Assembly (NCBI RefSeq): GCF_003217515.1
Contig: NZ_QJSX01000003.1
Span: 1 to 64,000, forward strand
DNA: 64,000 nucleotides
Source of the DNA: Deinococcus yavapaiensis KR-236
GTDB lineage: Bacteria; Deinococcota; Deinococci; Deinococcales; Deinococcaceae
Direction: 5' to 3'
Under the pieces are notes generated by a model. That model did not search any database, was not told where the DNA came from, and saw only the letters and a program-made list of their open reading frames with translations. This document shows positions 57,360-64,000 of the stretch, one piece after another. Within the stretch, counting starts at the first letter, position 1. Each line of letters begins with the position of its first letter. The position numbers and the translations under genes were made by a program.

Positions 57360-57386
57360 GCCCGACCGAAACGGTCGGGCTCTTTT
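57360..57386 (+). terminator. terminator-like hairpin between accB and accC
   Basis: 9-bp stem GCCCGACCG/CGGTCGGGC (57360-57368 with 57372-57380), AAA loop, then TCTTTT. Positioned to reduce readthrough into accC or to process the message. Confidence 0.75.
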
Positions 57387-57406
57387 GTAGAAAGGGAATT
57401 TGAACC

Positions 57407-58744
57407 GTGTTCAAGAAGATTTTGATCGCGAACCGAGGCGAGATCGCGCTGCGCGTCATCCGCACGGCCAAGGAGATGGGCGTCAAGACGGTCGTCGTGT
57501 ACTCCGAAGCCGACGAAGGCAGCCTCCCCGTCCTGCTCGCCGACGAAAGCGTCTGCGTGGGGCCGTATCCCAGCAACAAGAGTTACCTCAACGTGCAAAA
57601 CATCCTCTCGGCCGCCCTCATGACGGGCGCGGAGGGCATCCACCCCGGCTACGGCTTTCTCGCCGAGAACCCCGACTTCGCCGAGATGTGCCGCGATCAC
57701 GGCATCGTCTTCATCGGCCCGACCCCCGAAAGCATGCGCGCGCTCGGTTCCAAGGCGGGCGGACGTGAAATCGCCGCGCAGTCCGACGTCCCCGTCGTGC
57801 CGGGCACGGGCGTTCTGGACAGCGTCGACGACGCTCTGCTCGCCGCCAAGCAGATCGGCTATCCCGTTCTTCTCAAGGCGTCGGCGGGCGGTGGGGGACG
57901 CGGCCAGAAAGTCGTGCGTACCCAAGAGGAGCTCAGGACGGCCTTCAGCCAAGCGCAAGAGGAAGCGCGCCTTTACTTCGGCGATCCCGCCATCATCATG
58001 GAGAAGTTCCTCGAAGAATTTCGTCACGTCGAAGTGCAGGTGATCGGGGACGGCAACGGCCACGTCATTCACATCGGCGAGCGGGACTGCTCCATTCAGC
58101 GCCGCAACCAGAAGCTCATCGAGGAAGCGCCTTCCACGCTGCCGCAAAGCTTGCGCGAGGAGATCCTCTCGGCGGGCGTGCGCCTCGCGAAATTCGTGAA
58201 CTACGCGGGCGCCGGGACTTTGGAGTTCATCGTCGACCGCGACGGCAACTTCTACTTCATGGAGATGAACACCCGCATCCAAGTCGAGCACTGCGTCTCC
58301 GAGGAAATCAGCGGACTCGACTTCGTGAAACTTCAACTCGAAATCGCCTCCGGGATGCCCCTCACCCTCGCGCAAGAAGACGTCGTCTTGAGCGGTCACG
58401 CCATCGAATGCCGCATCAACGCCGAAGACCCCGATAAGGACTTCCGTCCGGCAGCGGGCAAGATCGACAACATCCACTTCGCGGGCGGGCCGGGCGTGCG
58501 CGTCGACTCCCACGCGTACAGCGGCTACACCATCCCTCCGCACTACGACAGTCTCATCGGCAAGCTCATCGTGCACGGCGAAACGCGCGATCACGCCATA
58601 CGCCGAATGAAGCGCGCCCTCGAAGAGACCGTCATTCAAGGCCCGAAGACGACGGTGCCGCTGTACGTCAAGATCATGGACAACCCGTTCTACAAACGCG
58701 GCGCCGTCATGACGAACTTCCTGAAGACGCGCATGGAAGCCTAA
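57407..58744 (+). CDS. accC: biotin carboxylase subunit of acetyl-CoA carboxylase
   Basis: A 445-aa ATP-grasp biotin carboxylase. N-terminal FKKILIANRGEIALRVIRTA, ATP-binding loop LLKASAGGGGRGQKVV, GDGNGHVIHIGERDCSIQRRNQK (in part HIGERDCSIQRRNQK), EFIVDRDGNFYFMEMNTRIQ (in part FYFMEMNTRIQVEH) and ECRINAEDPDKDF. Carboxylates biotin on AccB; the carboxyltransferase (accDA) is at 32.7-34.5 kb. It starts with GTG at 57407, 27 nt after the hairpin, with a weak AAAGGG Shine-Dalgarno. A long bidirectional terminator follows. Confidence 0.97.
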   Translation: MFKKILIANRGEIALRVIRTAKEMGVKTVVVYSEADEGSLPVLLADESVCVGPYPSNKSYLNVQNILSAALMTGAEGIHPGYGFLAENPDFAEMCRDHGIVFIGPTPESMRALGSKAGGREIAAQSDVPVVPGTGVLDSVDDALLAAKQIGYPVLLKASAGGGGRGQKVVRTQEELRTAFSQAQEEARLYFGDPAIIMEKFLEEFRHVEVQVIGDGNGHVIHIGERDCSIQRRNQKLIEEAPSTLPQSLREEILSAGVRLAKFVNYAGAGTLEFIVDRDGNFYFMEMNTRIQVEHCVSEEISGLDFVKLQLEIASGMPLTLAQEDVVLSGHAIECRINAEDPDKDFRPAAGKIDNIHFAGGPGVRVDSHAYSGYTIPPHYDSLIGKLIVHGETRDHAIRRMKRALEETVIQGPKTTVPLYVKIMDNPFYKRGAVMTNFLKTRMEA

Positions 58745-58772
58745 GGCAGAGCCCGGAGGGCCCGAACTTAGC

Positions 58773-58807
58773 AAAAGCCCCTCTCCCACCAAGGGAGAGG
58801 GGCTTTT
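58773..58807. terminator. bidirectional intrinsic terminator between accC and rnr
   Basis: 15-bp perfect stem (58773-58787 with 58793-58807) with AAAA and TTTT at its ends and a T run on either strand. It serves accC (+) and rnr (-). Confidence 0.95.
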
Positions 58808-58820
58808 TTGAGAGGCGCGA

Positions 58821-61800
58821 TCAGCTTTCGCTCGTGCCGTTCGGCTTGCCGCGTCCACGGCGGCGACGGCGACGGCGGTTGCCGCCTCCATTGGCGTCGC
58901 CTTGCTGCTGCGGTGCGGCGGGCTGAGCCGCCGCCTGCTGAGGCTGCGGGCGAGGGCGGCGTTCGCTTTGGGAAGCGCCACGGCCGTTTTGCTGGCTTGA
59001 CGGACGAGGTTGCTTGTAGCCGGGATTGCCGCCCGAGGCCTCGTCTTCGCGCAGATTCTCCGAGCTCCAGTCGCCGAAGTACATGCGTTGCACGGTCACG
59101 GCGATAGGACGGTTGTGCTCGTTTCGGGGGCGTTCCATGGTGACGATGCGGCGCTTCGGCCCGTTTCCGCCTCGCGAGGCAGGCGGCGCGAGGCGTTCGG
59201 TGGGCGTGTGGCGGTTGCCGACGCGCCCGCGATCGCCGCGACCCTCACGGTTCTCTTGACGGCCGTCGACGCGCCCGGCGTCACCACCGTCGCTCGTCGG
59301 AGTGCGCGGCGCGAGCGTCGTTTTCGTGTCGCGTTCTTGATCGCGCTCGCCTCGGCGGCGCGCGCGCGGTCTGGAGTTGGGGTCGGTCATGTCGGTCTCC
59401 TGCGTGAAGTCGATGCTGCGGGCGATGGGATTGACTTGTGCGATTTGCACGCGAACGAAGTCGCCCATGCGGAAGGTGCGGCCCGAAGAGCGACCCCGCA
59501 GCATCAGGGCGTCCTCGATGAAGAAGTAGTAGTCGTCGTCGAGGTTGCTGATGTGCAACAGACCTTCCACGCCGTTCTCCAGCACGACGAACACGCCGAA
59601 GGACGTGACGCCCGAAACCGTTCCGTCGAAGTCCTCGCCGAGGTGCGCCTGAGCCCACTTCGCTTGGTAGTACTTCGTGAGTTCGCGCTCCGCCTCGGCG
59701 GCGGCACGCTCGCGCTCCGACGTGTGCTCGCCCATCTTCGGCAACTCGGCCCTCAGCGCTTCGAGGCTTCCCGCACCTTCGCCCGTGAGGTGGGCGCGCA
59801 AGGCACGATGCACGATGAGATCCGGGTAGCGACGAATGGGGGACGTGAAGTGCAAGTACTCCTCGAACGCGAGGCCGAAGTGCCCCAAGTTCTCCCCGGC
59901 GTACCGCGCTTGCTTCAGCGAGCGCAACAGCAACGTGTTGGCGACCGTTTCCTGAGGCGTACCGCGCACCTTCTTGAGGGCCGCTTGGTACGCTTGCGGC
60001 GTCGGCTCGTCGCCGAGCGTCACGCCCATCTTCGCGAGGGCCGCGCTGACCTCCGCGAAGCGCCCCTGGGTGGGCTCCTCGTGCACGCGGTACAAGGCGG
60101 GCACGTTCTTTTCCAGCATGTGCCGCGCGACGACCTTGTTGGCGAGCAGCATGAGGTCTTCGATCATGCCGCGCGCCGTTTCCTCGCGAATCGGGATGAG
60201 CTGGAGGTTGCCTTCCTTGTCGATGTCCACTTTGACTTCGCGCAACTTGAAGTCGAGGCTGCCGTTGCGCAACCTCTTTTGGCGCATGCGCGACGTGATC
60301 TTGAGCAGGCGGTGCAAGTCGCCTTCCAAAAAGCGCGCGAAGTCCGGTAGGGCCGCGCTCGCCTCGGAGTAGGCTTGCACTTCGTCGTAGGTGAGGCGGG
60401 CCTTCGAGCGGATGACGGACGGCGTGAGTTCCACGCGCAGCGCGTCTCCGTCCGAGTTCACTTCGATGAGCGCGGACAGCGACAAGCGGTCCTCGTTGGG
60501 AACCAAGCTGCACACGCCGTTCGAGAGGCGTTCGGGCAGCATCGGCAGAACGCGGCCCGGCAGGTACACGCTCGTCGCGCGCGCCAAGGCTTCCTTGTCG
60601 AGGTCGGTGCCCGCGCGCACGTACGCGGACACGTCGGCGATGTGCACGCCGATCAAGAAGTTGCCGTTGTCGGCATTCTCGATGTGAATGGCGTCGTCGA
60701 AGTCCTTCGCGTCGCGTCCGTCCACCGTGAAGATGTTCAGGTGGCGAAGGTCGAGGCGACCTTCGAACGCCTCCTCGGGAATCGACGTCGGAATCGCTTC
60801 GGCTTCCCGCAGCACTTCCTCGGGAAACTCGTCGCGCAAGCCGAACTTCACGATGACGGCTTGCGTTTCGGTTTCGGGATCGTCGGTGTCGCCCAAGACG
60901 CGCGTGACGCGGCCGAAGACTTCGTCTTCACCGGTGTCTTCCGGCCAGAAGAGCTCCACGACGACGCGGGCGCCCGTCGGGACGTTCTCGGTGCCGTCAG
61001 GCAGCAGCAGGATGCGGTGCCGAGCGCGGGAATCGTCCGCTTTCAGCAACGTGTATCCCTTGGAGTGCTCCAAGGTGCCGACGAGTTGATGGTAGGCGCG
61101 CGCGACGATGCGCACGACAGTCGCACGGGTCGACTCGCCGCGCCGCTCTCGATCTCGGCCTCGCCCTTCGGCGGGGCGTTCCTCGACGCGCACGAAGACG
61201 GTGTCGCCGTTCCAAGCTTCCATCGTCGCTTCCGGCGCGATGTAGTAATCGTCGCCGCCCGCGTCGGGAATCACGAAGCCGTACCCGCCTTGCGTCGCCT
61301 GGAAGCGGCCACGCACGAGGTTCATGGCTTCCGGCAGACCGTACGTGCGCTTGCGCGTCCGAACGACGCTGCCTCGCTCCACGAGTTCTTCGAGCAAGTC
61401 TTCGATCTTGCCTCGCGCTCCGAGCTTCTCGCGGTCCTTGCGCGTGAGCTGGCGCTCCAAGTCTCGAACGTGCACGGGGCGGCCGAGTCGTTGCAGGAAC
61501 GACACGAGGAACGCGCCCGCCTCGGACGACGGCGCGACGGGTTCGAGCGCCTCATCGGCTTCCCGAGCGAGCGCTTCGACTTCCTGCGTGGCGTCGCCCA
61601 TCGACACCACCTCGGTCGCCTCGACCGTACTCTTCTTGTTCTTGCCGCGCTTGGGCTTCTTGGGTGCCGCTTCGGGCGCGGCAGGCTCGGTGGTAACGAC
61701 TTCCGCGATGGGCACCGGCAGGGCGTCTTCCTCGGTCTGGGCGGCCTTCTTGCCGCGCCGAGGCTTCTTGGCGGGCGGAGCGACTTCGGTTGGCGTTTCG

Positions 61801-62747
61801 GCGGCGCTCGTCGTCTCGACGGGTGACACCTCGGCAGGCGCTTCGGCGGGGGTTACCTCGGCTTTCTTGCCTCGGCGGGGCCGCTTCGGCTTCGCGGACG
61901 GCACTTCTTCGATCATGCTCGCGTCCGCCGAAGCGACGGGGTCGGGGGCGGCCTCTTCCAGCAACTGGGCGGGAACGCCGTCGACCGGATCGCTCGGCGC
62001 TTGCGGCACGTCGCGCGGTTGAGGTTGCAATTCCGTCTCGTCCGCGTCGAGCCCTTCGAGCAGTTGGCTCGGCGCGCCGTCGACGGGTGAGGAAGCCGAG
62101 ACCTCGCCTTCGTTCGGCGAGGTCGCCTCGGAAGTCGCGGCCGTCTTCTTGCGGCGGTTCGTGCGCTTAGGTTCGGCGGGCGGCGCTTCTTCAGCGGGCG
62201 CGACGGGCGCCGCGCCCTTGGCTTTGCGTTCACGCTTCGCCTTCGGGCGGATGGTCACGCCCGTTTCCTCGCTCAGGAGGGCGGCGTCGCGGGGCGTTTC
62301 TGGGGTAGGGGTGGGTTCGAACGTGGCGTTGTCCGCGTCTTGCGCGGGCACGAGGGCGAGGGCCGGCGCCTCCGCTGCGGAAGGCACGTCCGTAGGCGTG
62401 TTCCCGCTCGCCTGCGCCGTAACCTCCGAGTCGACGGACGCCTCGGGGTTCTGACGGCGAGACGGCTTGCGCGCGCTCTTCTTCGCAGCTGGAGTCTTCG
62501 TCGTGGTGTCTTCGGACTGCGACGTCGCTTGAATTTCAGTGGGCGTGTTCGTCGAGGCGGGCACGTCGGACGCCGTCTCGGCGACTTCGGCTGACTTGGC
62601 ACGTGTCTTGCGCGCCTTCGTCGCCTTCGGAGGTGGGTTGCTGACCTGAGAGGCGGCCTTGCGGCTTTGCTTTCTCGAGGTCGGGGCGGTCGTCTCGTCG
62701 CTCGTGTTCTGCGCGGCGACCGCGGTGTCCTCTTTCTTTTTCGGCAT
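58821..62747 (-). CDS. rnr: ribonuclease R with long disordered N- and C-terminal extensions
   Basis: A 1308-aa RNase II/R family 3'-5' exoribonuclease, against ~810 in E. coli. Residues 1-~405 are low-complexity Ala/Glu/Pro/Thr with four basic clusters (EPKRTNRRKKT, KPKRPRRGKKAE, KKPRRGKKA, KKPKRGKNKKS) and two PVDGxPxQLLE repeats. The enzyme follows: winged helix (~411-470), cold-shock domains, RNB domain with TVDGRDAKDFDDAIHIE (~670-690) and HFTSPIRRYPDLIVHRAL, S1 domain (~1033-1117), then a ~190-residue Arg/Gly/Gln-rich tail ending in GNRRRRRRRGRGKPNGTSES. ATG 62747 follows AAGGTGCTGA. A TATACT box (62882-62887) implies a ~130-nt leader. Confidence 0.93.
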   Translation of the reverse strand: MPKKKEDTAVAAQNTSDETTAPTSRKQSRKAASQVSNPPPKATKARKTRAKSAEVAETASDVPASTNTPTEIQATSQSEDTTTKTPAAKKSARKPSRRQNPEASVDSEVTAQASGNTPTDVPSAAEAPALALVPAQDADNATFEPTPTPETPRDAALLSEETGVTIRPKAKRERKAKGAAPVAPAEEAPPAEPKRTNRRKKTAATSEATSPNEGEVSASSPVDGAPSQLLEGLDADETELQPQPRDVPQAPSDPVDGVPAQLLEEAAPDPVASADASMIEEVPSAKPKRPRRGKKAEVTPAEAPAEVSPVETTSAAETPTEVAPPAKKPRRGKKAAQTEEDALPVPIAEVVTTEPAAPEAAPKKPKRGKNKKSTVEATEVVSMGDATQEVEALAREADEALEPVAPSSEAGAFLVSFLQRLGRPVHVRDLERQLTRKDREKLGARGKIEDLLEELVERGSVVRTRKRTYGLPEAMNLVRGRFQATQGGYGFVIPDAGGDDYYIAPEATMEAWNGDTVFVRVEERPAEGRGRDRERRGESTRATVVRIVARAYHQLVGTLEHSKGYTLLKADDSRARHRILLLPDGTENVPTGARVVVELFWPEDTGEDEVFGRVTRVLGDTDDPETETQAVIVKFGLRDEFPEEVLREAEAIPTSIPEEAFEGRLDLRHLNIFTVDGRDAKDFDDAIHIENADNGNFLIGVHIADVSAYVRAGTDLDKEALARATSVYLPGRVLPMLPERLSNGVCSLVPNEDRLSLSALIEVNSDGDALRVELTPSVIRSKARLTYDEVQAYSEASAALPDFARFLEGDLHRLLKITSRMRQKRLRNGSLDFKLREVKVDIDKEGNLQLIPIREETARGMIEDLMLLANKVVARHMLEKNVPALYRVHEEPTQGRFAEVSAALAKMGVTLGDEPTPQAYQAALKKVRGTPQETVANTLLLRSLKQARYAGENLGHFGLAFEEYLHFTSPIRRYPDLIVHRALRAHLTGEGAGSLEALRAELPKMGEHTSERERAAAEAERELTKYYQAKWAQAHLGEDFDGTVSGVTSFGVFVVLENGVEGLLHISNLDDDYYFFIEDALMLRGRSSGRTFRMGDFVRVQIAQVNPIARSIDFTQETDMTDPNSRPRARRRGERDQERDTKTTLAPRTPTSDGGDAGRVDGRQENREGRGDRGRVGNRHTPTERLAPPASRGGNGPKRRIVTMERPRNEHNRPIAVTVQRMYFGDWSSENLREDEASGGNPGYKQPRPSSQQNGRGASQSERRPRPQPQQAAAQPAAPQQQGDANGGGNRRRRRRRGRGKPNGTSES

Positions 62748-62930
62748 TCAGCACCTTGATGTCATGAACGGTGAACGGCGCGCTCCTCGGGTTCCTTGTG
62801 GGCGCGCGTTCGTGCGATCGCACCGTGACCGCTCTGGCCGGAACGCGACTCACTCGTGCGCCGCGTTCTCGTGGCGAGTTCAGTATACCATCGGGCGAGC
62901 CGAACTCGTGGTGGCACGTGAAGAAAAGCC

Positions 62931-63728
62931 CTACACGAGGGCGCGTACGATCTCAGACGGCCCTACGATCTCGCCGACGATCGGGGCGTGGTCGCTCAAA
63001 CGGGCGCTCCGCGCCGCGCTCACGTGACGCACGACGAGGCCCGACGCCAGCAGGTAGTCGAGCCGCCACCCGACGTCGTTTTCATAAGCGCGTCCACGGT
63101 TCGACCACCACGAGTACTCCGCACGCTCGCCGAGCGTCTCGCGGTGGGTGTCGGCGAGGCCCAATTGCAGCATGTTCGTCATCCACAGGCGCTCGTGCGG
63201 CAAGAAGCCCGAATTCTTGGTGTTCGACCGCCAATTCTTGAGGTCGATCTCGCGGTGCGCCACGTTGAAGTCGCCGCCCAGCAGCACCGGTCCCTCGGCA
63301 AGTCGCGCGCGCGTCCACGACTCGAACTTCGACAGGAAGTCGTCCTTCACGGCTTGCCGAGTCTCGCCGCTGCTTCCGCTGGGAACGTAGACGCTCGCGA
63401 AGGAGGCGCCCGCGAACCGCGCGAGGATCACGCGTCCCTCGGCGTCGTGGCCTTCGTGTCCGAGCCCGATTCGTACCTCGTCCGGAGCGCGCCGCGACAA
63501 GATCGCCACGCCGCTGTAACCCGCTTTCACGGCGGGCGCCCACACGCTGTGGTAGCCGAGCTCGGCGAACACCTCGGGATGCGGGTCGGCGCGTACCTCC
63601 TGCAAAAGCAGCACGTGCGGACGCTCGCGTGCCAGCCACTCGATGAGGCCCTTTCGCAACGCGGAGCGCAAGCCGTTCACGTTGAAGGTGGCGACGCGAG
63701 CAATAGGAGGTGCGACTTCGATGGACAC
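62931..63728 (-). CDS. xth: exodeoxyribonuclease III
   Basis: A 265-aa AP endonuclease/3'-5' exonuclease for base-excision repair. Conserved blocks: ATFNVNGLRSALRKG (Asn), LLLQEVRADPHP (metal Glu), GYSGVAILSRR, VYVPSGSS, LGGDFNVAHREIDLKNW (Asp/Asn), WWSNRGRAYENDVGWRLDYLL and SDHAPI (catalytic His). GTG 63728 is chosen because it lies 6 nt after TATGCT (63735-63740), so it is leaderless; the longer ORF from 63758 would start upstream of that box. rnr lies downstream on the same strand but has its own promoter. Confidence 0.95.
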   Translation of the reverse strand: MSIEVAPPIARVATFNVNGLRSALRKGLIEWLARERPHVLLLQEVRADPHPEVFAELGYHSVWAPAVKAGYSGVAILSRRAPDEVRIGLGHEGHDAEGRVILARFAGASFASVYVPSGSSGETRQAVKDDFLSKFESWTRARLAEGPVLLGGDFNVAHREIDLKNWRSNTKNSGFLPHERLWMTNMLQLGLADTHRETLGERAEYSWWSNRGRAYENDVGWRLDYLLASGLVVRHVSAARSARLSDHAPIVGEIVGPSEIVRALV

Positions 63729-63828
63729 GCACACAGCATAGCTTGAGCGTCCCTTCACTTCACGGGCTCGTTGACGGTCCGGTCTTCGGCACTTACGCTA
63801 CGCTAAGAAAAGGAAAGGGGGTCCTTTC

Positions 63829-64000
63829 ATGAGTACAGTCGAATTTCATGACGAGCGCGGGCAGCTGCTCGAGAACGCGGCGGACTTCGCGAACGCCGAG
63901 AAGATCGTGAAAGTGTGGGCCGAACGCAACGACTTCGAGCGCGTCGTGTTTCATCAGGAGGGCGACAAGCTGTGGGTCCAGCTCGGAGAGCACAAGCTCA
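63829..64000 (+). CDS. hypothetical protein, 5' part only
   Basis: First 57 residues of a protein cut by the window end. It begins MSTVEFHDERGQLLENAADF and has KIVKVWAERNDFERVV then LWVQLGEHKL. No family recognised. AAAGGGGG (63815-63822) and TACGCT boxes upstream (63794-63803) support a genuine start. Confidence 0.6.
   Translation, partial: MSTVEFHDERGQLLENAADFANAEKIVKVWAERNDFERVVFHQEGDKLWVQLGEHKL

Noticed and set aside
63793..63993. 66-codon minus-strand ORF opposite the last partial gene
   Set aside because: The plus-strand frame has a Shine-Dalgarno, upstream -10-like boxes and better codon pattern.

Overview
The window is high-GC DNA (roughly two-thirds G+C by eye) that reads as a chromosome segment of a Deinococcus-like bacterium. 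Supporting signs: (i) about twenty genes are preceded by a TANNNT -10 box whose last base lies 5-8 nt (mostly 6) before the start codon, with no Shine-Dalgarno, the leaderless architecture described in Deinococcus; (ii) a Thermus-type paired glutamate dehydrogenase (gdhA/gdhB); (iii) a bacillithiol-type PIG-L deacetylase plus two DinB/YfiT proteins; (iv) a Deinococcus/Thermus-type quinate 5-dehydrogenase. No phage, transposase or CRISPR array is visible. Genus-level assignment is inference.

Layout. 1-10.7 kb: ftsH (partial), a DUF4384 lipoprotein, MazG-like, DinB, rimO, secreted DUF3298-like protein, an arginase-fold-like protein, MFS transporter, DinB, YraN, HAD phosphatase, an ABC exporter pair and a BshB-type deacetylase. 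10.8-14.5 kb: a tight operon of an ATPase-less FtsX/MacB-type permease, a short-chain dehydrogenase and an acyl-AMP/CoA ligase, preceded by a putative leaderless 28-codon ORF that contains a 20-bp hairpin. 14.5-18 kb: a PAS/GAF/HD-GYP c-di-GMP phosphodiesterase and an NmrA-like protein.

18-32.5 kb is the accessory region and the most interesting part: two related secreted proteins flank two tandem NB-ARC/LuxR regulators and a cupin, followed by a three-gene overlapping operon. The operon encodes a 1783-residue synthase (fatty acyl-AMP ligase - ACP - FkbH-like glyceryl-transfer module - ACP - thioester reductase), a YhhN/lysoplasmalogenase-family membrane protein and an Sfp-type phosphopantetheinyl transferase. 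It lacks any ketosynthase or condensation domain, so it looks like a lipid-modifying or lipid-making machine (fatty acyl plus glyceryl plus reductive release) rather than a classical PKS/NRPS. It abuts a tRNA-Asn.

32.7-64 kb is mostly housekeeping: accDA, pyrimidine nucleoside phosphorylase, a decayed alpha/beta hydrolase, a PEBP lipoprotein, thrS with an upstream leaderless mini-ORF and terminator, a secreted protein with a Gly-Ile-Gly tail in an AT-rich pocket, a phospholipase A2-like lipoprotein, Nudix-OYE, trpEGD behind a complete Trp attenuator with a leaderless leader peptide, alr, a polyprenyl synthase, gdhAB, esterase-SDR, quinate dehydrogenase, efp-accB-accC, an RNase R with very long disordered extensions, and exonuclease III. 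The two acc loci together encode all four acetyl-CoA carboxylase subunits. Strong intrinsic hairpins separate most units.
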